From positions 1-64,000 of the forward strand of contig CAZHEE010000005.1 of assembly GCA_964531715.1 (NCBI GenBank): a stretch of DNA of 64,000 bases, written 5' to 3'. Below, piece by piece: positions 1-7,667 of this stretch (position 1 is the first letter of the stretch; every line of letters starts with the position of its first letter). The notes beneath the pieces are model-generated. The model ran no database searches, was not told the DNA's origin, and saw nothing but the letters and a program-made list of their open reading frames with translations. This DNA is from UBA1664 sp964531715. Lineage in GTDB: Bacteria; Pseudomonadota; Alphaproteobacteria; Micavibrionales; UBA1664. The translations under genes and the position numbers were made by a program.

Positions 1-37
1 AGAAAATTAAAAACTACTAACTATATTCTGGACCTAA

Positions 38-481
38 TTATAGGGGGCAGGTCATGTCATTGATAGGCATTGATCCAAAGGCAGGGAATAAATCGCGCTC
101 AAATCGTGAAAGTACGGTTTTCTTATAGCGTTCGGTCTTGTCACTGAAATGATTGTCGATCCATTCCATTGTCACGGCTTGGAATGAATTTTGAGTTTCC
201 GCCTCTTTTTGGCGTTTATCCTGTTTTTTCTTCAATGAGGGGTTAAAACCATCAGCAATTTGTTTTTTGGCCTTCTCTCTTTTATCTCGTGCCTCTTTTA
301 ATGAAACATCGGGGTAAACCCCAAAGGCAAGGCGGTTTTCCTTATTCATATGACGATATTTGAAACGCCAATATTTTGAACCTTTTGGGGATATTTCAAG
401 ATATAACCCGCCACCATCAAAGAGTTTATAGGCTTTTTCCTTTGGTTTGGCGTTTCTACATGATGTGTCTGTCAACTTCAT
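38..481 (-). pseudogene. Truncated P4-type tyrosine integrase, N-terminal part
   Basis: The 147 residues hold the N-terminal arm-binding domain of P4-like integrases (DUF4102 type, about residues 3-90, with the signature LFDGGGLYLEISPKG and a YPDVSLKEAR segment) and the beginning of the core-binding domain. A full integrase has about 400 residues with a C-terminal catalytic R-H-R-Y domain, which is absent: the frame stops after MPINDMTCPL, where family members continue. It lies 164 bases from the 3' end of tRNA-Asn and is read away from it, the usual arrangement of an element integrated in a tRNA gene. I infer a decayed integrative element whose body lies left of the window or is lost. Confidence 0.8.
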
Positions 482-530
482 GGGGGCATATTTTCCCGCT
501 AGTTATCTAATGCCCCCAATTATGCCCCCA
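482..530 (-). promoter_or_regulatory. Repeated GGGGGCAT boxes at the integrase start
   Basis: Directly upstream of the integrase ATG there are two direct GGGGGCAT copies (as read on the minus strand, 522-529 and 510-517) and one inverted copy ending next to the start codon (482-490). This spacing suits an operator or integrase-binding sites used for autoregulation. The assignment is by position and repetition only. Confidence 0.4.
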
Positions 531-644
531 TTTTTATTGGATGTCAAGGAATCGCATCGGATGGGATTGGATGAAATAATGACTTGAAAGCCCTTATTTT
601 CTTATGTTTTCTGGATTGTATTGGATGGGGTAAAATAAGAATAA

Positions 645-719
645 TGGCTCCTCGAGCAGGATTCGAACCTGCGACCAATTGATTAACAGTCAACTGCTCT
701 ACCGCTGAGCTATCGAGGA
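645..719 (-). tRNA. tRNA-Asn (GTT)
   Basis: On the minus strand the sequence folds as a tRNA: acceptor TCCTCGA pairs with TCGAGGA, discriminator G, encoded CCA, T-loop GGTTCGAATCC, and anticodon loop CTGTTAA giving GTT. It is the likely integration target of the truncated integrase downstream of its 3' end. Confidence 0.95.
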
Positions 720-790
720 ATAACCTAAAATCAAACCATGTTGTAGTGAATTTCAAAATTCATGTCAATTCACAAATCATTTAAAAAATT

Positions 791-864
791 TGGAGGCACG
801 AGCCGGAATCGAACCGGCGTACGCGGATTTGCAATCCGCTACATAACCACTCTGACATCGCGCC
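791..864 (-). tRNA. tRNA-Cys (GCA)
   Basis: On the minus strand acceptor GGCGCGA pairs with TCGTGCC (one G-U), the discriminator is U as usual for tRNA-Cys, CCA is encoded, and the anticodon stem GCGGA...TCCGC encloses TTGCAAA with anticodon GCA. It lies 71 bases upstream of tRNA-Asn, so the two may share a transcript. Confidence 0.95.
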
Positions 865-1012
865 CTATGTATTTGATATGTTTACTATCATGCTGTTACC
901 CAAAAATCCAGTGGAAAAAATGTGAGTTCTTTTCTGCTCATGACTATGATATCTTTGACAAGTTCACGTTTCTCATTAATAGTGGTACATCAATAATTTA
1001 AAAAATACTCTT

Positions 1013-1684
1013 ATGGCTGACGATAAAAACAATCCTGACGAACCATCTATCGAAGAAATTCTTTCCTCAATTCGCGAAATCATCTCGGAGGACGATGAGG
1101 TAGAGGTAGTTGACACAACGACCAAACAAGCTAATGAAGCTAAAACTGTGAAAGCCTCTGTTACTCAATCTTCCGAAGATGACGATGTGCTCGATCTCGC
1201 AGCCTTCGAGGAAGAAGATAAGCCAGAAGAAACAGAGCCTGAAACTAAGGCTGATGATGTGATTGGTACAGTTGATCCCCTTGATGGCATTGATTTAAAC
1301 CACTCCGAATCAGATGATGTTGACATGGTTGATGCGGGCGCTGACAAAACCATTGATGAAGACGGTCTTGCCGCAATTTTTGATGAAGATGAAGAAGAGG
1401 ATATTGCCGCTTTCGAAGCTGAGGAAGTCATATCTGAGGCGGAACCGGAAAAAGATACGCTTGTTGACAAGGTTGCGGAGACAGCAACGATAGGAGCAAT
1501 GGCGAAACTGGCTGAAAATATCTCACTGGCGCGTGCGCAAGATGGCGTAACGCTTGAAGATATCGTTCGCGATTTACTTCGCCCCATGTTGAAAAATTGG
1601 CTGGATGACAACCTCCCTGACATTATTGAGCGGCTTGTGTCTCAAGAGCTTGAAAGGCTGTCGCAAAAAGCTGTCAGGAAATAG
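1013..1684 (+). CDS. popZ: Polar organizing protein PopZ (DUF2497)
   Basis: PopZ forms the polar hub that anchors chromosome origins and recruits cell-cycle proteins in alphaproteobacteria. The 223-residue product has all three expected parts: a short N-terminal helix (EPSIEEILSSIREIISED, residues 9-26) used for partner binding, a long disordered acidic middle (about 30-150), and a C-terminal oligomerisation region with LRPMLKNWLDDNLPDIIERL near residue 188. The acidic linker is longer than in Caulobacter. Family members often precede valS; here the next gene is tolQ after 373 bases. Call is secure from both terminal motifs. Confidence 0.93.
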   Translation: MADDKNNPDEPSIEEILSSIREIISEDDEVEVVDTTTKQANEAKTVKASVTQSSEDDDVLDLAAFEEEDKPEETEPETKADDVIGTVDPLDGIDLNHSESDDVDMVDAGADKTIDEDGLAAIFDEDEEEDIAAFEAEEVISEAEPEKDTLVDKVAETATIGAMAKLAENISLARAQDGVTLEDIVRDLLRPMLKNWLDDNLPDIIERLVSQELERLSQKAVRK

Positions 1685-2057
1685 CGATAGTGCAAGTGAA
1701 GGACTTGATAAATAATAAAATCTTTGTAAGCGCTAAGCTTGATCAAGATTGCAAAAAGCTAGATTTCTATAGTAATTCTTAATTAGAGTAGCACATTACA
1801 AGTTCATCAATCGAAGTTTGCGGATGCATTCCTTCTCTTCGCTTTCTTCGTATCTTCGCGTTAAAACAAACCTTCGTGATCTCTGTGATCTCCGTGTAAA
1901 AATTTCACAAGATGCCATGAAGGCGCGAAGGTTGCTATGCTCTTTGCAATGACGGGGTTTAATACTCTTTTAAACAAAAGCCATTCTCAATCCTTGTAAT
2001 CATTTTGATTTCATTTACTTTATGAATTAATTTTTTCACTTTCTAAAGGAATAAACT
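1685..2057. other. Intergenic region popZ-tolQ with repeat debris
   Basis: No gene is supported here. Positions 1872-1900 are a degenerate member of the CTCTG/CAGAG-rich repeat family found elsewhere in the window, and 1949-1959 (GCAATGACGGG) is an end fragment of the GTCATTGCGAG palindromic family. The last 60 bases are AT-rich and end in TAAAGGAATAAAC, which supplies the ribosome binding site of tolQ. Confidence 0.5.
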
Positions 2058-2848
2058 ATGAGCGGAGAAAATATCATCACGGCGGAACCCGTTAATCGCG
2101 CAGTTGAGGCCGTGTCGACCGAGGCGGTAATCGTTGCCCATGATATGTCGGCATGGGGGTTATTCATGATGGCCGACCCTGTGGTGAAGCTGGTTATGCT
2201 GATGCTCATCGCGGCCTCAATATGGTGTTGGGCGATTATTTTCGACAAGATTAAAACCATGAAAATCATGAACCGCCGTGCCAAACGTTTTGAAGATGCA
2301 TTTTGGAGTGGGGAGCCTCTTGATAAGCTTTATGAGCGCGTTAAACAATCCAAGCCAGACCCGATACTAACCACCTTTATCGCCGGTATGGATGAGTGGA
2401 ATGTCGCCGCAAATGACCAGAAATCAGGCAACACCGCCTTACAAGCAGGGCTTCAACAGCGGATCGAACGCGCAATGGCGGTTGAGATTACACGCTCAAT
2501 GGATAAGCTTGAAAAAAATATGACATTCCTTGCCAATGTCGGATCTTCCGCGCCGTTTATCGGCTTGTTCGGAACGGTTTGGGGCGTGATGAACAGCTTC
2601 ACCGCGATTGCAGGGTCAAATAATACATCGCTTGCGGTTGTTGCGCCCGGTATTGCCGAGGCGNNNNNNNNNNNNNNNNNNNNNCAGCGTTGGGGCTTGT
2701 TGCCGCGATTCCTGCCGTTATTGCCTATAACAAATTTTCAAGTGATTTAAACCGCTATGCCGAGAGGCTGGAGAATTTTGCATCCGAATTTTCATCTATC
2801 CTCGGGCGGCATCTGGCGCGTGCGTCTTCTCAAAAACCAAGAGTATGA
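2058..2848 (+). CDS. tolQ: TolQ proton channel subunit, interrupted by assembly gap
   Basis: TolQ is the inner-membrane proton-channel subunit of the Tol-Pal envelope system (MotA/TolQ/ExbB family). One membrane segment lies near residues 42-62 and the conserved NVGSSAPFIGLFGTVWGVMN stretch near 160-180. The reading frame breaks at the 21 N, but another frame after the gap continues with LGLVAAIPAVIAYNKF and a normal TolQ tail ending RASSQKPRV at a TGA at 2846-2848. Alignment to the conserved APGIAEA-LxAT-A motif suggests about 10 bases are really missing, so the gene is probably intact in the cell, about 259 residues. No tolR follows, which is unusual. Confidence 0.88.
2664..2684. other. Assembly gap of 21 N inside tolQ
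   Basis: Twenty-one N occur within the TolQ pore region. The frames on the two sides differ, and the family motif implies a true gap of about 10 bases (1 modulo 3). The N count is therefore a placeholder, and the frameshift is an assembly artefact. Confidence 0.9.
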
Positions 2849-2909
2849 AAAGAGGTTTATTATTTCAGGCTCAACTATAACCCAACCTAAAGGCTCCCGC
2901 AGGCGTGAT

Positions 2910-4247
2910 ATGACGACAGGCTCAATCTGGGGTCATGTGTTTCGTATGTCTGCACCTATGATTATCGGGATTGGCTCAATCGTTAGTTTCTCTGTCGCCG
3001 ATACTTATTTTATCGGGCAATTAGGCGCAACCGAGCTTGCGGCGATAAGCTACACTATGCCTGTCACGACATTTTTTTTTAATATTGTGTTTGGCATGGC
3101 GATTGCGATGAGCGCGGTCGTCTCCCGCAAAATGGGGCAGGGGGGATTCGAGGATATTAAAACGATTGTCACTGTTGGTATTGCGATAGTAATTATTGCG
3201 TCAACATTCCTATCAATTCTGACTTACATGTTTTTAACGCCATTGTTTCAGGCAATGGGCGCAACGGATGAGGTTATGCCCTTTATCTATGATTACATGC
3301 CGATATGGTTGCTTGGGGCGATATTTCTGTCTGTACCCGTTGTTGCAAACGCCGCCATCCGCGGAATGGGTGACCCTTTCTGGCCTGCTGTCGTGATGGT
3401 GATGATAGCGATTATAAATATTATCCTCGACCCTATCCTGATTTTCGGATTATTCGGTGCACCAAGGCTTGAGATGCAAGGTGCAGCGATTGCCTCAGTG
3501 AGTGCCTATATCGTGGCCTTTGTTGTTGCATTAAGCATATTAATCGTTCGTGAAAAAGTCTTAAAACCAATTTGTGTTTTCAGTCGCAATGCATGGCGAT
3601 TCGCCAGTAAGCCTTTATTGGTGATTGCCATTCCTGTCGCGCTTGCCAATTTGATTACACCGCTAACATCATTCGGCTATACAATGATTTTGTCCGAGCT
3701 AGGTAATCAGGCCGTTGCAGGGTACGGCGTTGTTTCAAGATTTGAAGCCTTCGCGCTTATACCGATTATGGCATTGGCAGGGGGGCTAGCTCCCCTCATT
3801 GGGCAGAATTACGGTGCTAACCTGTCTGACCGTGTGAATGAAGCGATTAAAAAAGGGATCAAGTTTGCCATTCTCTATGCCATAGGCTGTGCAATACTTC
3901 TGGCTCTGGCGGCGGGAACGGTTGCCAACGCATTTTCGGACGATGCCTACATCACACAATTCATCAGTTATTATTTGTTTTTTGTTCCTGTATCATTCAT
4001 TGGTTTAAATTTATTTTTAGTTGTAACCTCCTCAATGAATGCCACTGAAAAACCGAAAGGCGCACTTGTTCTTAATATCATACGCGCCTTTGTGATTGGC
4101 TTGCCGCTTGCTTATATTTTGACCATGCAAATGGGCGTGGAAGGATTCTTACTTTCTATCATCATCACGAATATTTTAAGTGGGATAGCGGCAACTTTTG
4201 CCATGAAAACCATCCGTTGCAAAAATAATATAAACGTTTTAACGTGA
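2910..4247 (+). CDS. MATE family multidrug efflux transporter
   Basis: This is a 12-helix membrane antiporter of the MATE/NorM type, expected to export cationic compounds using a Na+ or H+ gradient. The family start signature TTGSIWGHVFRMSAPM and VADTYFIGQLGATELAA are at the N-terminus, and the domain repeat appears around residue 230 (ALANLITPLTSFG). Length is 445 residues from the ATG at 2910, typical for the family. The frame is open further upstream, but that part overlaps tolQ and reads unlike MATE proteins. It follows tolQ by 61 bases, where tolR would be expected. Substrate cannot be told from the sequence. Confidence 0.88.
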   Translation: MTTGSIWGHVFRMSAPMIIGIGSIVSFSVADTYFIGQLGATELAAISYTMPVTTFFFNIVFGMAIAMSAVVSRKMGQGGFEDIKTIVTVGIAIVIIASTFLSILTYMFLTPLFQAMGATDEVMPFIYDYMPIWLLGAIFLSVPVVANAAIRGMGDPFWPAVVMVMIAIINIILDPILIFGLFGAPRLEMQGAAIASVSAYIVAFVVALSILIVREKVLKPICVFSRNAWRFASKPLLVIAIPVALANLITPLTSFGYTMILSELGNQAVAGYGVVSRFEAFALIPIMALAGGLAPLIGQNYGANLSDRVNEAIKKGIKFAILYAIGCAILLALAAGTVANAFSDDAYITQFISYYLFFVPVSFIGLNLFLVVTSSMNATEKPKGALVLNIIRAFVIGLPLAYILTMQMGVEGFLLSIIITNILSGIAATFAMKTIRCKNNINVLT

Positions 4248-4281
4248 TAAAGATTATATATTTAAGGGATTAAATAAGGCC

Positions 4282-6411
4282 ATGAGCGATAAAGAAAACA
4301 AATCATCTGAAAATGACATCAAAAAAGATAAGGCTGTCCCCTCGGCTGATGATAAGAAAGATGCAAAAGCATCAGGCACATTCAAGCCAAAATTCGGCGA
4401 GAAGAAAACGGATGATACGTCTGAACTGGATAAAGAAATTGAAGAATTGGATGAATTCCTGCTTGAGCAGGAAGAAGATGTGATTGAAGATGAAGATCAT
4501 GTCTTAACCGCTTCCAAGTTTAAATCTGCAGATAAGAATAAAGGCAGTGGTACAAAATACGCTGGTTATTTCGCGGTGGTTATTTTGCTTTGCGGTTTGC
4601 TTTATGCCATTTTGATGTTTGTGCCGTCCATGTTTGGCGATAAAGAAACAGACAATTTACAAAATATTCTGGATAACAGGGCGGCCTCTAACATCGTTCC
4701 TTTAAGTATGTCTGATGAAGTGAGCGTATCTGAAGAAGTCGTATCAACGCCTGCGCCTGATTTGAATCCCATATCTATGCCAGAAGCGATTGACACACAA
4801 GATGAAACTATTGACGTTGAAAATAATAATAACTTTGTCATTGATCAGTCCGAGCCGGCACCTTCAATTGCGGAGGCTCTAGCCATGGCACAAAATGAAA
4901 CGGTTGAAGAACCTGAAATGGTGGAAATACCGCTTGAAGAACAGGATATTATGGATATTCCTGCAGAGAGTGCGTTTGACACGATGCCGTCCGAAAATGA
5001 GCCTATTACAGCCATGAATGATAATCCGGCCTTTGAACGGACATTTGCGACAGATCAATTAATAAATCAAACTGAAAATCTTCAACCGCTTGCCGAAGAA
5101 CAGATTGAAATCGCCAATGATGTCATGAATATGCCTGATGAAGATCTTATTGACATGGTTGAAACCGTAGATGAAGTCGTAATGCAAGTTGATGAAGTGA
5201 TAGAAGATGAGGCTATGACTCCAATGGCAGAGCAAACAATTATTCAGGAGGCTGTTAAAGAGACTATTGATATATTATCAGAAGAAACAAATAGCTCACT
5301 TAATAATCAAGATGTTGCCGATACTATTATTGAGGAAGTGGAAGCGGAGCTTGAATTAATTTTTGAGGAAGCCGAAGTTATTACAGATGCACAAGTTCAA
5401 AATTTGGAGATCGCAGTAAATACGATAGAAGCGGAATCCGTGCAATCAGATATAGCTGTTATTACTCATGAAGAGCCTGTGGTGCAGAAAAAGAATATTG
5501 AGCCGCAAAAGCTTGTCGAGGCACCGTTATCACAAGCCAAACCTTCAAAAATTAAACCCTCTATAAGCGAAAAGCCCTTCAAAGAAGATTTAGAGAAGGC
5601 TCAAACGGCACTGAATAATAGGAATTATAATGATGCTTACAGTCTATATCAATCCATTCTTGAAAGTGACCCTGCAAATACAGGCGCATTGACAGGCATT
5701 CAAATTGCGCGTGCAAATCTTGATAGTCCTGATGCACCTCAAGTGCGCAGAAGCGTATTTGACCAATCGTTAACATCACTAAACTTTACCGATGATTTAC
5801 GTCAGTCAGGATCCAATCTCAATAATGTTGTGATTGAAACCACAGATGAGAGTCGTTTACTTCGCGATCGTTTGAGACAGGCTGAAGAGGGACAAATGGT
5901 TAAACCTTTACAGTCAGAGGTATCGCAAGAAGTGATTATTATTTCAGATATTCCGAAGCCAACCGTCTTGAATGAAGGCATTTTGAATAATGAGAATATC
6001 ATTCTGATGGATAAAATGATATCAGATCAGAATGTATTTGTTCAAGACATTGAAACGCCAGGTGCTGCTGCTATGGACGGGCCTATAAATGAAGAGAATT
6101 TAGATATTGTTGCTGTTGCCTCTATGCCTGAAATAATTGAACCGGTTGTTACAGAACCTCAACCGATTGCCGATTTATCATCTTTGGAAAATACACAAGG
6201 ATCATTTTCTGATATAGAAAATATGTTGATGCAAGCGGAAACTGAGTTAGATAATGCAGAAATTGCTTTAAGGCTTGCTAATTTTTACAATAGCGAAGGA
6301 CAAAATGCCGAAGCTTTGAACTGGTACAGGGAGGCGTTAAAACGCGATTCTCTTCATAATGCTGGTTTGGACAGAATGAAGATTTACGACCTTATGGTCG
6401 GTGTAGAATAG
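4282..6411 (+). CDS. Large acidic single-pass membrane protein with TPR repeats
   Basis: A 709-residue protein of unknown function. A charged cytoplasmic N-terminus (1-90) is followed by one membrane helix (about 94-116, YAGYFAVVILLCGLLYAIL). Then comes a long, highly acidic low-complexity stretch rich in E, D, I and V (120-420). A tetratricopeptide unit sits near 433-478 (ALNNRNYNDAYSLYQSILES) and a second TPR pair at about 655-700 (AEALNWYREALKRDSLHNAG). The layout recalls scaffold proteins of pilus or secretion systems. The next gene, 24 bases on, encodes a prepilin-peptidase-like domain, which weakly supports that idea. The low-complexity part is too unconstrained to place in a family. 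Confidence 0.65.
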   Translation: MSDKENKSSENDIKKDKAVPSADDKKDAKASGTFKPKFGEKKTDDTSELDKEIEELDEFLLEQEEDVIEDEDHVLTASKFKSADKNKGSGTKYAGYFAVVILLCGLLYAILMFVPSMFGDKETDNLQNILDNRAASNIVPLSMSDEVSVSEEVVSTPAPDLNPISMPEAIDTQDETIDVENNNNFVIDQSEPAPSIAEALAMAQNETVEEPEMVEIPLEEQDIMDIPAESAFDTMPSENEPITAMNDNPAFERTFATDQLINQTENLQPLAEEQIEIANDVMNMPDEDLIDMVETVDEVVMQVDEVIEDEAMTPMAEQTIIQEAVKETIDILSEETNSSLNNQDVADTIIEEVEAELELIFEEAEVITDAQVQNLEIAVNTIEAESVQSDIAVITHEEPVVQKKNIEPQKLVEAPLSQAKPSKIKPSISEKPFKEDLEKAQTALNNRNYNDAYSLYQSILESDPANTGALTGIQIARANLDSPDAPQVRRSVFDQSLTSLNFTDDLRQSGSNLNNVVIETTDESRLLRDRLRQAEEGQMVKPLQSEVSQEVIIISDIPKPTVLNEGILNNENIILMDKMISDQNVFVQDIETPGAAAMDGPINEENLDIVAVASMPEIIEPVVTEPQPIADLSSLENTQGSFSDIENMLMQAETELDNAEIALRLANFYNSEGQNAEALNWYREALKRDSLHNAGLDRMKIYDLMVGVE

Positions 6412-6435
6412 ACCTCATATTTTACAACTAAATAA

Positions 6436-6747
6436 ATGAGCCAAGATTTAGTCTTCTGGTTTTGGCTCATTGTTATTTTCTGCTATGGGTTGATTTTCGG
6501 GAGTTTTTTGACTTTCATAACTTATCGTATTCGCCATAACCAGCCTTGGTTAAGTGGACATGAGGCAAAACGTTCTCAATGTCCTAAATGCCAAACGCAG
6601 CTGAAATGGTATGATCTCATCCCGCTTTTATCGTGGATTTTATCGAAGGGGCGATGCCGCCATTGTGGAAGTGCTATCTCATGGCGATATCCTGCGATTG
6701 AACTTTCAACCGCACTCATATTTGTGGCTTTATGGCTTGTTTTCTAA
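6436..6747 (+). CDS. Stand-alone prepilin peptidase N-terminal domain protein
   Basis: The 103 residues match the N-terminal methyltransferase-type domain of type IV prepilin peptidases (PilD/GspO): the GSFLTFITYRI start, two zinc-type Cys pairs (C49-x2-C52 and C74-x2-C77), and PLLSWILSKGRCRHC with the ISWRYPAIEL helix. The A24 aspartyl protease domain that normally follows is missing. The frame ends shortly after, overlapping the convergent acetyltransferase gene by 18 bases. It is either a naturally short member or a truncated remnant. Protease activity is not expected from this piece alone. Confidence 0.75.
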   Translation: MSQDLVFWFWLIVIFCYGLIFGSFLTFITYRIRHNQPWLSGHEAKRSQCPKCQTQLKWYDLIPLLSWILSKGRCRHCGSAISWRYPAIELSTALIFVALWLVF

Positions 6748-7182
6748 TTCTTTAACTAACATCAAGCATAGATCGTCATTCAGTTTAACTGTTGCATTAT
6801 GCTCAATAGCATGCCGTTCATAAGTGACACCATTGCCGTCGGGCGCATAGCCCAATTTATGATAAAGCCTTTGTGCCGCACCGAATTGTGGTGATACAGG
6901 CACGCTAATACCTACCATATCTCCCTCGGCTTGAGTTTCACAATGATGAATAAGCTTGCTTGCCAAACCCTGCCTACGATAATCAGGCATAACGTAGATA
7001 TCTTGAATCTCCGCAATACCCAGCCTTTGATAGAGGTGGTATGCCGGCTTGCTGTTCAAAACCGCATAGGCACTCTGCGGAATATAATACACATCGCAAT
7101 GCGATAGTGTTTTATAGACAAGGTCGAGGTTTTCAAAAATACGCGTTTGCTTGTCCCATTTTAATACATTCATGATGCTCAC
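6730..7182 (-). CDS. GNAT family N-acetyltransferase
   Basis: This 150-residue protein has the GNAT fold signature: a beta-strand leading into the acetyl-CoA loop DYRRQGLASKLIHHCE (motif A, about residues 67-82), followed by the motif B region AAQRLYHKLGY that closes most members. GNAT enzymes transfer acetyl from acetyl-CoA to an amine, and the acceptor here is unknown. The gene is convergent with the prepilin-peptidase-like gene and overlaps its end, and it is divergent from the secreted-protein gene at 7230. Confidence 0.85.
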   Translation of the reverse strand: MSIMNVLKWDKQTRIFENLDLVYKTLSHCDVYYIPQSAYAVLNSKPAYHLYQRLGIAEIQDIYVMPDYRRQGLASKLIHHCETQAEGDMVGISVPVSPQFGAAQRLYHKLGYAPDGNGVTYERHAIEHNATVKLNDDLCLMLVKELENKP

Positions 7183-7229
7183 TAATTTATTCTATTGCAG
7201 TAAGGCCTTCAATAGCGTTAATTTGCTAT

Positions 7230-7625
7230 ATGATATTAAAAATTTTGCTTACTTTTAGTTTATTCTTTTTTTCCGGTTATGCGCATGCTCAAATGTCATT
7301 TAATCAGGATGATATGAGCGGACCAAGCGGCATCGTTGTGAGTGGTGACAGCATCATAGACAGGGATGAGCCGCCACAGTCTGCAATACAAACCCCGCGC
7401 GATGATGCGGACTCTTTTATGGATCCTGAAAAAACCGCGCCTGCTATGCCCGAGGCTGACCCCTTCAAACCATCGCCAATGACACAGGCGCAACAGACAA
7501 AACGCGTTTTAAAAAAGATGCCTGCCGCTAAAATTGAGCGGACAATTGCCGATGATCGAATTGATGATGATTATGTTCAAAAAATGATCAGAGATAATCT
7601 CGATTATTCCGGTCCGATTGAATAA
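7230..7625 (+). CDS. Small secreted protein of unknown function
   Basis: The 131-residue product starts with a clear signal peptide (MILKILLTFSLFFFSGYAHA, likely cleavage after AHA at residue 20). The rest is hydrophilic, proline- and aspartate-rich (about 25-90), with a basic helix-like segment near 90-100 and a C-terminal DDDYVQKMIRDNLDYSG. I recognise no family. It lies 42 bases before the glycyl-tRNA synthetase gene and may share its transcript. A periplasmic location is inferred from the signal peptide only. Confidence 0.65.
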   Translation: MILKILLTFSLFFFSGYAHAQMSFNQDDMSGPSGIVVSGDSIIDRDEPPQSAIQTPRDDADSFMDPEKTAPAMPEADPFKPSPMTQAQQTKRVLKKMPAAKIERTIADDRIDDDYVQKMIRDNLDYSGPIE

Positions 7626-7667
7626 CCGCCTTTGACTTATGCCTGTAAAAACGGCATATAAATAATT

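Noticed and set aside
544..756. 70-residue minus-strand frame
   Set aside because: It covers the tRNA-Asn gene; the protein-like start is just the tRNA sequence.
762..1001. 79-residue plus-strand frame
   Set aside because: It is the translated complement of the tRNA-Cys gene and the AT-rich stretch behind it.
1165..1623. Ser-rich 152-residue frame opposite popZ
   Set aside because: Low-complexity antisense of the acidic PopZ linker (GAT/GAA codons read backwards); no ribosome binding site.
2685..2909. Frame after the gap read as the N-terminus of the MATE protein
   Set aside because: The segment is the TolQ C-terminus in another frame; the MATE family sequence begins at the ATG at 2910.
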